48,566 nucleotides of DNA from NCBI GenBank assembly GCA_019116025.1, contig DXCM01000009.1:1-48566 (forward strand), read 5' to 3'. Below the pieces are notes generated by a model that was given only the letters and a program-made list of their open reading frames with translations, was not told the origin of the DNA and made no database searches. The stretch is from Candidatus Companilactobacillus pullicola. GTDB lineage: Bacteria > Bacillota > Bacilli > Lactobacillales > Lactobacillaceae. Below are positions 36,309 to 45,333 of the stretch, piece after piece. Both the position numbers and the translations under genes were made by a program. The first letter of the stretch is position 1, and each line of letters starts with the position of its first letter.

Positions 36309-36394
36309 TGCGGGTAAGAAGATTCGAACTTCCACGGAGGAAACCCTCCACAAGATCCTTAGTCTTGCGCGTCTGCCAATTCCGCCATACCCGC
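36309..36394 (-). tRNA. tRNA-Leu (AAG)
   Basis: On the minus strand the 86-nt class II tRNA has acceptor GCGGGTA/TACCCGC, D-arm GGCGGAATTGGCAGACGC, anticodon stem CAAGA/TCTTG with loop CTAAGGA reading AAG, long variable arm (GTGGAGGGTTTCCTCCGT region) and T-arm AGTTCGAATCT. Confidence 0.96.
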
Positions 36395-36506
36395 ATGCAA
36401 CAGAGAATATTATACATATAATCAAAAAAATTATCAAGATGATTATGAGTACTTTCTTGTGGTTGATTAAATCAGTGTTTTTTTAATTCGATTGGAACCT
36501 TGCTTA

Positions 36507-37499
36507 TTATTTCTTGTTTTGAAAATCATCCAAGATTTGGCGAACTTCATCAGTTGATTTAGCATTCATCATATCATTACGTAGATCAGTTGCCCCAAGT
36601 TCTGGTCGAGCATAGATTTTGAAGAATCTCTTTAATGATGGAAAACGTGGTACGTCATAGTGTTGTGAGAAATCATCGAAGAGATCTAACTGTAATCGAA
36701 GTAGATTCAATAGTTCATCTAGGGAATGAGTTTGAGGTTCTTTTTCAAAAGCAAATGGATTAGCAAAGACGCCACGTCCAATCATAATTCCATCGAGCCC
36801 GGGGTGTTCTTGAGCTAGTTTTACTCCGGCTTGATAGTCGGGAATGTCACCGTTAATTTGTAAAAGTGTTTCTGGCGAAATTTCATTACGTAATCTGATT
36901 AGGTCATCAATAACTTCAAAATGTGCCGGAACTTTACTCATTTCCATTTTGGTACGTAAGTGAACTGTTAAGAGTTCAACATGTTGATTAAGTAGGTGAG
37001 GAATCCACTCTTTGTATTCCTCCAATTTACTGTAACCTAAACGTGTTTTAATACTAACGGCTAGTCCTGAATTTTTTGCGGCAGACACAATGTTATCAAT
37101 TTTTTCTGGATTACGGATTAGAAAAGTACCACCGTGATTTTTAATGACAGTCTTATCCGGACAACCGGTATTGATATCGATTGCTTTGAATCCTTTATTT
37201 TTTAAAACTTGAGTGCCATTCTCGAAATCTTCGGGAACATCTCCCCAAAGTTGTACAACTGGAAAACTTTTTTCTCGTGGGTCAATGTACAAACGTCCAT
37301 CGACGGGGAATTTGGTGGTAGGGTCGGTAATACCTTTAGCGTAGACGAACTCGCTGAAGAAAATGTCTGGAGCAGCGGCCTGGACAATTACTTGTCTAAA
37401 AACAGTGTTGCTGACGGCCTCCATTGGTGCCATTGAAAAGAATGGACGATTTTCCTCTTTAGCTTGAGTTGCTATTTGTGACCAGAATGATTTTGTCAC
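36507..37499 (-). CDS. tRNA-dihydrouridine synthase
   Basis: Dus proteins reduce specific uridines in the tRNA D-loop with FMN and NAD(P)H. The protein is 330 aa, starting at GTG 37499 with AAGGAGG 7 nt upstream. It has the FMN TIM-barrel start FSMAPMEAVSNTVFRQV, the catalytic Cys in AIDINTGCPDKTVIKNHGG (normally NxGCP), SIKTRLGY, and GIMIGRGVFANPFAF for phosphate binding. FPSLKRFFKIYARP is in the C-terminal tRNA-binding domain. It is monocistronic next to tRNA-Leu. Which uridine (DusA, B or C class) is unclear; this belongs to the DusB/C-like bacterial set. Confidence 0.92.
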   Translation of the reverse strand: MTKSFWSQIATQAKEENRPFFSMAPMEAVSNTVFRQVIVQAAAPDIFFSEFVYAKGITDPTTKFPVDGRLYIDPREKSFPVVQLWGDVPEDFENGTQVLKNKGFKAIDINTGCPDKTVIKNHGGTFLIRNPEKIDNIVSAAKNSGLAVSIKTRLGYSKLEEYKEWIPHLLNQHVELLTVHLRTKMEMSKVPAHFEVIDDLIRLRNEISPETLLQINGDIPDYQAGVKLAQEHPGLDGIMIGRGVFANPFAFEKEPQTHSLDELLNLLRLQLDLFDDFSQHYDVPRFPSLKRFFKIYARPELGATDLRNDMMNAKSTDEVRQILDDFQNKK

Positions 37500-37757
37500 A
37501 GTTGGTTCCTCCTTATTTGAATCACAATACTCTTATGATACTAGTTTCTGAATTTTGACGCTAATATCTAAACCTAGATGATTTTAGCCCGTAGACCAAT
37601 TATTGTAAATAAAAAATTAATTCGACAAAATTTTACAAAAGGCGCGTTGAAACGCTTGCGTTTTCTGGGTTTTAATCGAATTATATATTAATATTTGTTT
37701 AGAACTTAATACAATATTTTTTAACAAATGAATATATTTTTTATTGAGGTGTTATAG

Positions 37758-37782
37758 TAATATTGATTAAATATCAATATTA
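37758..37782 (+). promoter_or_regulatory. Perfect inverted repeat upstream of the PlcR-like gene
   Basis: TAATATTGAT and ATCAATATTA form perfect 10-bp arms around TAAAT, 20 bp before the likely start codon. This is a natural operator for autoregulation by the encoded helix-turn-helix protein; nothing else in the window carries the same pair of arms. Confidence 0.55.
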
Positions 37783-37802
37783 GATAGATGGGAGTGTTGT
37801 TC

Positions 37803-38639
37803 TTGTTTCTTGGATCTATTATTTATAATAAAAGACGAGAAATGAATTTGACGCAAATTGAGCTTGCCAACGATATTTGCACTCAAAACACTATTAGTAA
37901 AATTGAAAAACACAATATAGCACCGACGGTCAATATTTTAATTAAGATCTGTCTCAAGTTAAATTTGTCATTGAATGATGTGTTCAGTGATTTTGCTAAC
38001 AAGGATTCAGATAAGGGTGAGAGTATCTTAGATAAAATTGAAAAAGATGCTCTAATGGGTGAATTAACAGATATCGATACTAAGTTGTCGAATTTACAGG
38101 GAAAACTGAATGATAACGATATGAAACAATACGAGTTGATTACTGGTGTTATAGATTATCGCGAGGGTAAGACTGACAGTTCATTGTTTACCTTGGATAA
38201 AGTTTTGCAACTAACGAAGTCGGCGGATAATGATGTTTATACATTATTAGCTTATTTGTTTAAAGGTTTAGATTATTTGAGTCAAAATCATGTCGATCGG
38301 GCACAATATTATTTTCAAATGATCAGTGATGCTTTGAAAGAGAGTACTGATATTCAGAATGCCAATGAATTAGAAGTACTTTTTGTCTGCAAGACCTTGG
38401 CTAAATCTTATAATGAAATGGAACTTTATAAGAAAGCCTATCAATTCAGTCGTTGTGGATTGAATTATGCTCAAGAAAAACATATTTCTTATTTTCTTGA
38501 TGAATTGAATTACGATGCGGCTGTGGCCAGTAAAGGGTTTGATGAAAAGTCAGAAAAGTATGAAGATTATTTCAATCTTGCTTATTATTTGGCCAAAGTT
38601 AATCACAATGAAGAGTTACTGACAGTTATAAACCATTAG
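37803..38639 (+). CDS. PlcR/Rgg-like HTH regulator with TPR-like C-terminus
   Basis: The start is uncertain: ATG 37788 gives 283 aa without a site, whereas TTG 37803 (278 aa, MFLGSIIYNKRRE) has GGGAG 8 nt upstream and is used here. Residues 5-60 are an XRE-type HTH (LGSIIYNKRREMNLTQIEL, TISKIEKHNIAPTVNILIKI). The rest is helical repeats (ITGVIDYREGKTDSSLFTL and on) that fit the TPR-type peptide sensor of RRNPP regulators. No cognate peptide gene is recognised nearby. The gene lies before three SLAP-repeat surface proteins, which are possible targets. Confidence 0.75.
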   Translation: MFLGSIIYNKRREMNLTQIELANDICTQNTISKIEKHNIAPTVNILIKICLKLNLSLNDVFSDFANKDSDKGESILDKIEKDALMGELTDIDTKLSNLQGKLNDNDMKQYELITGVIDYREGKTDSSLFTLDKVLQLTKSADNDVYTLLAYLFKGLDYLSQNHVDRAQYYFQMISDALKESTDIQNANELEVLFVCKTLAKSYNEMELYKKAYQFSRCGLNYAQEKHISYFLDELNYDAAVASKGFDEKSEKYEDYFNLAYYLAKVNHNEELLTVINH

Positions 38640-38694
38640 GAATAGTCTTAATGGCTTATTTTTTTCGGATAATTTTTAAATTAAAAGTGTACGA

Positions 38695-38727
38695 ATTTTT
38701 TGTAAAAAATGTTTAAACAAATTATAC
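38695..38727 (+). promoter_or_regulatory. Promoter of the first SLAP gene
   Basis: TTGTAA and TATACT are 17 bp apart, and the spacer carries TGTTTAAACA (38710-38719), the same 10-bp palindrome found at the three RNA units near 10 kb. Confidence 0.5.
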
Positions 38728-38763
38728 TATGCTTGGTCTAAGGAGACTAAGGAAGTATAAATT

Positions 38764-39267
38764 ATGAGAAGAAAAGTGATTGTAGCCTTTCTGGTTGCGT
38801 TGATGAGCTTTACTTTTTCAATTTTATCCGTCCAAAGTGTCAAGGCTGAGTCCGTAACTAAAGGCAGTTATGTTGAAGTGTACGCAAAAAAAGCTGAACT
38901 TTATAGTTCATCAGGCCGCAAATTAGGCATTTATGAACCGAAGAACAGCGATTGGTATCTTGGTAATACAATTAAAATTTCTGGGAAGGATTTTTATCAA
39001 GTAGCTACGGATGAGTACCTAAGTTCCGATGATAGTTATGTCTACCACAATAGACCGGAGATCATCACTGTAAGTAACGATGGGGATGTACCGGTTTATA
39101 ACAGCAAGCTTGTTGAGAGTACAGAAGTTGCATTAGGACCAGGAACATCCTGGTATTCTGATCGAATCATTTACGCATCAGGTGGAATGCCGTTTGTTCG
39201 GGTGGCAACGGATGAATACGTAGGAATGTGGTACGTTGTTCAACAAAAATTTACACAAAGATTATAG
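38764..39267 (+). CDS. Secreted two-module SLAP-like protein
   Basis: The product is 167 aa from ATG 38764, with AAGGAAG 8 nt upstream. A signal peptide (MRRKVIVAFLVALMSFTFSI to about residue 29, VKAES cleavage region) precedes two SLAP-type modules. Module 1 has AELYSSSGRKLGIYEP, FYQVATDEYLSSDD; module 2 has VPVYNSKLVESTEVAL, PFVRVATDEYVGMW. SLAP modules bind wall carbohydrates non-covalently, and this minimal protein has little else, so it may coat the wall. It is a paralogue of the next gene. Confidence 0.85.
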   Translation: MRRKVIVAFLVALMSFTFSILSVQSVKAESVTKGSYVEVYAKKAELYSSSGRKLGIYEPKNSDWYLGNTIKISGKDFYQVATDEYLSSDDSYVYHNRPEIITVSNDGDVPVYNSKLVESTEVALGPGTSWYSDRIIYASGGMPFVRVATDEYVGMWYVVQQKFTQRL

Positions 39268-39275
39268 TTTCTAAG

Positions 39276-39317
39276 AAAGGGATATCCATTTTTATTAACG
39301 GAATATCCCTTTTTTTA
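39276..39317 (+). terminator. Terminator of the first SLAP gene
   Basis: AAAGGGATATCC pairs with GGAATATCCCTTT, followed by T residues. Confidence 0.85.
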
Positions 39318-39417
39318 TGAAAAAATCTTATATTTTAGCAATGTTGTTAGACTGGGCTGGAATATCGCTTATATAAAAAAATTGATAAAAGTATATGTCA
39401 TTATAGGTAAATATATG

Positions 39418-39446
39418 TTGAAAATTCTGCGGAATCCTTGTACTAT
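39418..39446 (+). promoter_or_regulatory. Promoter of the second SLAP gene
   Basis: TTGAAA and TACTAT are 17 bp apart. The start near 39453 places a perfect 9-bp hairpin at the 5' end of the mRNA. Confidence 0.65.
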
Positions 39447-39449
39447 TAA

Positions 39450-39560
39450 GTTGCCTATAAAATGCCAATAAAAGAAATAGGCAACGTGTGAATTAAATAT
39501 AGATTTATTTTATATACAAGAATCAATCTTATGTACGCTATTTTTATGCCAAAAAATAGC
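39450..39560 (+). promoter_or_regulatory. 5' UTR hairpins of the second SLAP gene
   Basis: Hairpin 1 is GTTGCCTAT/ATAGGCAAC (39450-39485); hairpin 2 is GCTATTTTT/AAAAATAGC (39537-39560). Both are perfect 9-bp stems and both loops contain ATGCCA. The UTR is about 146 nt. Long structured 5' UTRs that stabilise mRNA are known for S-layer protein genes of lactobacilli, a plausible parallel. Confidence 0.55.
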
Positions 39561-39598
39561 TAGGAGATTACTTTATTAGATATAGTGAGGAAAATATT

Positions 39599-40111
39599 AT
39601 GAAGAAAACAATCGCATTTTTAGTATGCGCAATACTAGGTAGTAGTGTCGCCACAGCAACTGCAGTTACTGATGTTAATGCCGACTCAGTAACAAAGGGG
39701 AATTATGCACAAGTTACAGAAACAGCTGCTCTTTACGACCAAAACGGTAATAAAACTGATACTTCCGTTCAAAAGGACAGTACATGGAAAGTAAATAAAT
39801 TACAAAAGATCAACGGTAATGAGTATTTCCAAGTTGCCCCTAATCAATTTTTGAGTACAAATGATGGTTTTGCATACAAAAAACGCCAGATGACTATTAA
39901 GGTTCAATCATCTGACGATAAGGACTATGTACGAGTTTATGATCATAATTTGAAACAAAGAACAGACGTATCACTTGCATCCGGATCTAAGTGGTACTCC
40001 GACTCTGCAATTTATACGTCTCAAGGAATGCCATTTTTAAGAGTTGCTACAGATCAATACGTTGCCATGTTTGATGTTACTGAACAACAATATACAGCTT
40101 CCATTAATTAG
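39599..40111 (+). CDS. Secreted two-module SLAP-like protein, paralogue
   Basis: The product is 170 aa from ATG 39599, after GTGAGGAAA. The signal peptide is MKKTIAFLVCAILGSSVATA through about residue 28 (VNADS). Two SLAP-like modules follow: AALYDQNGNKTDTSVQ with EYFQVAPNQFLSTNDG, then VRVYDHNLKQRTDVSL with PFLRVATDQYVAMFD. It shares the ESVTKGSY/DSVTKGNY start and the overall layout of the gene upstream. Strong promoter and structured leader suggest high expression. Confidence 0.85.
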   Translation: MKKTIAFLVCAILGSSVATATAVTDVNADSVTKGNYAQVTETAALYDQNGNKTDTSVQKDSTWKVNKLQKINGNEYFQVAPNQFLSTNDGFAYKKRQMTIKVQSSDDKDYVRVYDHNLKQRTDVSLASGSKWYSDSAIYTSQGMPFLRVATDQYVAMFDVTEQQYTASIN

Positions 40112-40140
40112 TTTAATACGTGTGTGTGAATTATTAGTTT

Positions 40141-40180
40141 AAGATGTTTGTGGTATGCCGACCACTTACATCTTTTTTTA
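40141..40180 (+). terminator. Terminator of the second SLAP gene
   Basis: AAGATGT...GTGGT pairs with ACCAC...ACATCTT with two internal mismatches, followed by seven T residues. Confidence 0.85.
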
Positions 40181-40400
40181 TTTTATATATCAATCATTAT
40201 GTACACTGCCATATGTACGATTAACTTTTATTAGATATATGAGGTGTTTCCTTATTACAAGAGATAGTGTACTATCGTTTCGATCTTGTTTGGATTCACT
40301 TTTTGTAAAAAGCTTTTTCCAGAAGTGGAATAAAATTATCGATTATAAATAAAATGCAATATTTTTGATTGAATAAATTATAAAACACAATATTGGTCTA

Positions 40401-40462
40401 GTCCTCACTGCAAGTATACCTCTAAATCTACTTAATTGGTATATTCCAGTGAGGATTTTTGA
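40401..40462 (+). terminator. Isolated two-stage hairpin with T tract
   Basis: TCCTCACTG and CAGTGAGGA form the lower stem, TATACC and GGTATA the upper stem, and five T follow. No gene precedes it; 40181-40400 holds no convincing ORF. A TATAAA hexamer about 35 bp upstream could drive a very short RNA. The rest of the gap (40463-40745) shows nothing clear. Confidence 0.45.
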
Positions 40463-40745
40463 TTTCGCACATGTTTATTAGTGATTTTTGAAAACAGTGA
40501 TAGAAATTAATTAATAATGTGCAATATTATGCAATTCTCATCTTGGAAAACTTTTGAAATATAAAAATAATTGTTATCATTTTGATCTTAGACGAATGGT
40601 CTATGATACTTTGAAAATTCTATAGTAATTGGTATGACTGGCTTAAGAGGGTATTTTATATAAATATTGAATGATTCATATCTGTGGTATATGAGTAATC
40701 TATGACTTAGTATCTGTCTGAAATACAGAAAAGAGTGATAAAAAT

Positions 40746-43715
40746 ATGCTATTGGATAAGAAATATATTTATTTAGGTGCTTCATTATTTTCAGCAGCAA
40801 TCTTAGCATCGCTGTCTACTCAAAATGCTAAGGCTGATACAACAAGTGTTAGTCCTTCGACGACTGATCCGGCAAGTTCAGTGACTGATAAAACTAGTAC
40901 GGATCCAACAAAATCCAATGATACTAGTGTAACGGCTTCAAATACAACACAAGTGGTTGTAGCAAAGCCCACGACTTCGGGAGTAAAACCAGTTAGTGCC
41001 ACACTTGTGACACCGGAGACCACAACTATTTCGACAGCCTCGACAGCTAGTCCAACATTAAGTACAACACCAACAAGTACCGTGGCTACTCCGAGCACGA
41101 CGGCTGCAACAACGAGTACGGTAACAGGTAGTAGTACGACTTCGGGTTCAACTGCAAGTACTACACCTAGTTCAACTACGACTTCAAGTACATCTCCAGT
41201 AAAAAGCAGCAGCATTACCACCAGTACGACAATCAATTTAACCGGTGGTCCAACGACCACACCGGAAACAAAACCAACAACTCCAAGTACCACAGCTCCA
41301 ACAGGTCCTTATGCATTGCCAAGTAACGTGACTGACAATACTGTAGTAAATTTCACTGATCCGTTCTTAAATTATATGGTTAAGAAAGAATTTGGCTTGC
41401 AATCAACTGATCCACTGACCGTCGCTACTATTAAAGGATTTAGTGGCAATATTTTGAACTTAGTAGGTGACTTCTATTATGGAAATATGCCGAAGTCTGT
41501 AACTAGTACGAACGTAACCAGTTTTGACGGTATGCAATATTTATCCTATTTACCATCTTCGACTGAAATAGCTTTGACGGTAAATGTTTCATCGGATTCT
41601 ACATCTAATCCCGATTTGACTCCTATGAATGGTTTGAAATTCGAATCATTTGATTTATTCGGTAATTATAGTGACCCCTTATATAAAGAAATTCCTCTCA
41701 GTCAAATTCCTAAGTTAAATATAAGTAATGTTGATGAATTAGGATTTCATGGGGACGGAGATATAGCTGCCAATGCTGGTCTTAACAATAAAGAGTTGGC
41801 AATGATGGCACCAACAATTGTAGAACTTGCTAACAAGGGTGCGGCCATCTATATAGGTAATTCTTCAATTACTGACTTTTCTCCATTAAATGGAATTGAT
41901 CAAACTAAAAATTCATACATAAATGTTATCAATAATGTTTACGATCCTACTCCGGTTCATGCAGTGGTTAAGCAACCAATTAGTTTCACGGCAACGCATA
42001 TTGAAGGTCTCTATGGCAATGATTTATCTACAGGATATGATTATTCGACTTCTGTTCCTGCCGCAGACTTGTCTGAAAACAATCTTGAACATATTAGTGG
42101 TGACGAATATAAATTAAGTAATGCTGATCCTTCGTCCAATCTTTTAACCTATGGATATTTGAATGATTATTCCAAATCTGATTCTTATATTCATACAACT
42201 TACGGTACGGTTACATTTATTTATGCAGGTACAATGGCACGTCCAATTCTTTGGCAAGATCATCCCAATGTCACACTTAACTATGAGAATGAGGATGGCT
42301 CACCAATCATTACTAATGGCACTCGTTTAACTAAGGTGGCCAATGGGACAACAATTGGAGATGCATATGATTTAACATCTGATGCTCAATTAGCTGGATA
42401 CAAATTTGTCGGCGATTTGGATTCATTGAAGGGCAATTACACTCAAGATCCACAAGTTATTGATTTAAGATTCAAAGCAGATCCCGTTGTTACACCACCT
42501 GTTACAACACCAACAACCACCCCTTCAACGGCAGTTTCAAATAAACCAGCTTCAATTACAAGAAGCGATGTTGACTTGCCGGTTTTGGCCGTGTCTGCTA
42601 AACCAGTTTATACTTATGACTCAACTGGTACACCTACAGGTAAACAAGTAGTTTTGACGGATACTACTATTAAGGAGTCAGCTAATATAAATGGTGATTT
42701 ATACTATCAAATTGGACCTGATGAGTGGGTTTTGGCTGATAGTTATAATCCATATGTAGCTGAAACTGGTGTCGTTAAAACCCTTGATGGTGCTTATACG
42801 TCATTAGTTGATTCAACTGGTAGTAAAATCAGTTCTACCCTTGGTCCCAACACTTCGTGGAAATACGATAGAATCGTTGAAATTAAGGGTAGCAAGTATT
42901 ATGAAGTCGGAACGAATAACTTCTTAGCTGTAGACAGCAGTTTACCATTTAAACCAGTCAGTGACTTGAGATTGACAGTCAGGGATGCAGCCGTAGTTTA
43001 TGATTCTAAAGGACAACGGGTTGGCAAAATTTTATCAAGCAATAGTGATTGGAGAACTGATGGTATAGCTGTGATTGGTGGTATACCAATGTATCATGTC
43101 GGCAGCAATCAATGGATTTACGCACAAGATGTGAATACTTATCAACCGGCTGATTTCACCTATCATAATGTTTACTTAACCAATATTTACACTAGCGACG
43201 GTCAAATGACCATGAAGATGTTAGGCGCTGAAACGCTCTGGAAAGTAGATCGCATTGTTTATATTAATGGTACTAAGTATTATCGTGTTGGCAGCGATGA
43301 GTACATTAAGGACTATGCATCAAGTACTACTAGTTCTGAAGGAGTCTTTATACCAGCAGAGAAATCAGTTGTTCATATAGCAGGAGAGGCACGTCTTTAT
43401 AATGAAAAAGGCGATTCTCTTGCCGAAAGCTTAGCAGCAAATAGCAGTTGGCAAACTGATGGCTATGAGAATATCGGTGGTCAAATGATGTATCGAGTTG
43501 GAAAAGACGAATTTGTCAGCTTTAGTGATTTGAAACCATATACTTTATCAAAAGATATCATCTCGGTAGCTGTGAATACACCGCTTTATGACAGTAAGGG
43601 TGCATTGTTGGACGTATTTCTACCAAGCGGCAGTTTATGGAGATATGACAGAACTACAACGATTGGCGGTCATGAGTACGTTCGTGTGGCAGCTGATGAA
43701 TTTGTAAGAGTATAG
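40746..43715 (+). CDS. Large SLAP-anchored surface protein with S/T-rich stalk, LRR-like and MucBP-like regions
   Basis: The product is 989 aa from ATG 40746, with AAAGAGTG before it. Residues 1-31 are a signal peptide (YLGASLFSAAILASLSTQNA). Residues 32-190 are a Ser/Thr/Pro-rich, low-complexity stalk. Residues ~195-500 form an unclassified domain with LRR-like features (SFDGMQYLSYLPSSTEIALT, SSITDFSPLNGI). Residues ~510-580 resemble MucBP (VTLNYENEDGSPIITNGTRL, YTQDPQVIDLRFK). From ~600 to the end are six SLAP modules, each with a D/S-K/T-G turn and a YYxVGxxxFL- or YRVGSDEYI-type strand. There is no LPxTG anchor, so wall attachment is non-covalent. It is a candidate adhesin. Confidence 0.85.
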   Translation: MLLDKKYIYLGASLFSAAILASLSTQNAKADTTSVSPSTTDPASSVTDKTSTDPTKSNDTSVTASNTTQVVVAKPTTSGVKPVSATLVTPETTTISTASTASPTLSTTPTSTVATPSTTAATTSTVTGSSTTSGSTASTTPSSTTTSSTSPVKSSSITTSTTINLTGGPTTTPETKPTTPSTTAPTGPYALPSNVTDNTVVNFTDPFLNYMVKKEFGLQSTDPLTVATIKGFSGNILNLVGDFYYGNMPKSVTSTNVTSFDGMQYLSYLPSSTEIALTVNVSSDSTSNPDLTPMNGLKFESFDLFGNYSDPLYKEIPLSQIPKLNISNVDELGFHGDGDIAANAGLNNKELAMMAPTIVELANKGAAIYIGNSSITDFSPLNGIDQTKNSYINVINNVYDPTPVHAVVKQPISFTATHIEGLYGNDLSTGYDYSTSVPAADLSENNLEHISGDEYKLSNADPSSNLLTYGYLNDYSKSDSYIHTTYGTVTFIYAGTMARPILWQDHPNVTLNYENEDGSPIITNGTRLTKVANGTTIGDAYDLTSDAQLAGYKFVGDLDSLKGNYTQDPQVIDLRFKADPVVTPPVTTPTTTPSTAVSNKPASITRSDVDLPVLAVSAKPVYTYDSTGTPTGKQVVLTDTTIKESANINGDLYYQIGPDEWVLADSYNPYVAETGVVKTLDGAYTSLVDSTGSKISSTLGPNTSWKYDRIVEIKGSKYYEVGTNNFLAVDSSLPFKPVSDLRLTVRDAAVVYDSKGQRVGKILSSNSDWRTDGIAVIGGIPMYHVGSNQWIYAQDVNTYQPADFTYHNVYLTNIYTSDGQMTMKMLGAETLWKVDRIVYINGTKYYRVGSDEYIKDYASSTTSSEGVFIPAEKSVVHIAGEARLYNEKGDSLAESLAANSSWQTDGYENIGGQMMYRVGKDEFVSFSDLKPYTLSKDIISVAVNTPLYDSKGALLDVFLPSGSLWRYDRTTTIGGHEYVRVAADEFVRV

Positions 43716-43722
43716 GAATAGC

Positions 43723-43769
43723 AAAAAGACATTCACATTAACCGGTTGGTTGATATGAATGCCTTTTTG
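43723..43769. terminator. Bidirectional terminator
   Basis: AAAAAGACATTCA and TGAATGCCTTTTT flank an AACCGGTT centre. It serves the surface-protein gene and the convergent membrane-protein gene. Confidence 0.85.
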
Positions 43770-43785
43770 ATTTGAAAAATATTTT

Positions 43786-45186
43786 TTAATTCTTATCTTT
43801 AGCTTGAATCAATTTAACTTTTTTTAGAATTTGTTTATCAAATGCACGCATGTAATCGTCATGGGTCTTGAATTTCTTTCCCTTTAGTTTACGTGCAGCA
43901 TCGGTCCAATCGTAATAGTTGATAGGAATCATATTACGATCCTTATTCTTAACATATAATTCAGAGAAATTATTGTCATTTTGAATAGGAGCGGTGAGCC
44001 AAATGTACTTGTCGCTTCTATATCGTAAGAAGTATTGGTCATCACGTGTAATAGTATTTTGATATTGTGAGTATTGAATTTGCATATTGAAGGTTTTGCC
44101 ATAATCGTGTGATAGGTAATCCATACGAACGCCCAGACAAAGTGTCAATAGAGCAAAAATTGGTAAGAGAATTTTCTCATAATTGTTGAAGAAAATATCG
44201 AGGTTAACAGTAAAGATAGTAACTAGGAAAACGTAACTAGCAAACATACATCTAGAACCAAATGGTGAAACGATGATGAATGGTGCAATTGCTACATAAG
44301 TTGATAACAATAGAGCAAAGTTAGCAATTTTTTGTTTAGTGTTATTGATTCTTAGACTGTAGAAAATCATAAAGATCGTAAATAGTAAGACTAATGTGCC
44401 GACGACAATTAAGTGTTTAGGCGTATAAGTTATTTTCAAATAATTGAATAACGTATCCTTTGAGCCGTTACTTACAGAACGATAAGCATCAGATCCGAGA
44501 AGAATCTTGATATAGGCTCCATTGATGAACATTAAAATAGCTCCGAGAATATTACCAGCTAAAATAAGGTTCAAGACTTTCTTAAATTGTTCACCGAAGT
44601 GTTTTCTGAAGAAGATCCAAACTAAAACGACGTTAAAACAGTTCAATAGGGTGATATGTTCAGCAAAAAATTGTGTAGCTACGGAAGCTAGAAAAATGAG
44701 AAACATACTTGTTCGATAATAATGAACATTTTTATTGTCGTAGTTCTTCAAAACTAGATAGAGCATAAATAGTGGGAAAATTGCAGAAGGCAGATAGTTA
44801 GCGAACCCAGCATGCCAACCTAAGATTTGTTTGAAAATCATAACTGGACTTAAAAGAATAAGTGCAGCGGCTAAAGCTGATGAAACTAAACCGATATTTT
44901 TTTGCGGTACGATTTGTTCACGGATTTTTTGAATCAGGTAAACAATTGTCGTAGGAAAAATTCCATAGGCCATGAAGGCAACCGGTTTGATCTTAGTCAT
45001 CGCAATAACGAGAAGATCGCCTAGATAACGACCATCGTAATAAGTGAAGATTCCATGTGGGAAATAATTGCTACCAAAGTAGGTTCCCCAATGCAGGTCA
45101 TCGCCGAGCAGTGGCATCCAAAGACCGATCAGACCGAAGATGATGAATAATATGAAGTAAAAACTGAGCTTAGCTGTTCTTGTCAT
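43786..45186 (-). CDS. DUF6056-like multi-span membrane protein
   Basis: The product is 466 aa from ATG 45186, with AAAGGA 8 nt upstream; the 15-codon extension has no site. It has about 11 membrane segments. The first outer loop holds MPLLGDDLHWGTYFGSNYF and FTYYDGRYLGDLL, acidic motifs typical of GT-C glycosyltransferase-like families including DUF6056. LGWHAGFANYLPSAIFPL and SPFGSRCMFASYVFL are further family-like stretches. A wall or surface glycan role is likely from fold and from the neighbouring surface proteins; the substrate is unknown. Confidence 0.7.
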   Translation of the reverse strand: MTRTAKLSFYFILFIIFGLIGLWMPLLGDDLHWGTYFGSNYFPHGIFTYYDGRYLGDLLVIAMTKIKPVAFMAYGIFPTTIVYLIQKIREQIVPQKNIGLVSSALAAALILLSPVMIFKQILGWHAGFANYLPSAIFPLFMLYLVLKNYDNKNVHYYRTSMFLIFLASVATQFFAEHITLLNCFNVVLVWIFFRKHFGEQFKKVLNLILAGNILGAILMFINGAYIKILLGSDAYRSVSNGSKDTLFNYLKITYTPKHLIVVGTLVLLFTIFMIFYSLRINNTKQKIANFALLLSTYVAIAPFIIVSPFGSRCMFASYVFLVTIFTVNLDIFFNNYEKILLPIFALLTLCLGVRMDYLSHDYGKTFNMQIQYSQYQNTITRDDQYFLRYRSDKYIWLTAPIQNDNNFSELYVKNKDRNMIPINYYDWTDAARKLKGKKFKTHDDYMRAFDKQILKKVKLIQAKDKN

Positions 45187-45333
45187 AATATATCCTTTGA
45201 AGTTTCTTTTACTAAAAATATATTTTATCATGGATTGATAAGGATATGCGGCACTACTTGCAGTAAAACGCTTTATATTGGTAATATAATTTACTAATAT
45301 CTCAAAATTTATAATTATGAAGGGATGAAACTT

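Noticed and set aside
37640..37670. GCGTTGAAACGC-type palindromic stretch before the PlcR-like gene
   Set aside because: The arms are short and overlapping with no T tract; I could not distinguish it from chance.
40155..40352. 65-codon plus-strand ORF after the second SLAP gene
   Set aside because: It starts inside a terminator, has no ribosome binding site and an odd hydrophobic composition.
40820..41293. Long Val-rich ORF opposite the surface protein
   Set aside because: It is the antisense of the Ser/Thr-rich stalk; its composition is a mirror of that low-complexity sequence.
45258..45275. Possible cre site (GTAAAACGCTTTATA) before rbsK
   Set aside because: It misses the TG and CA ends of the consensus, too weak to claim.
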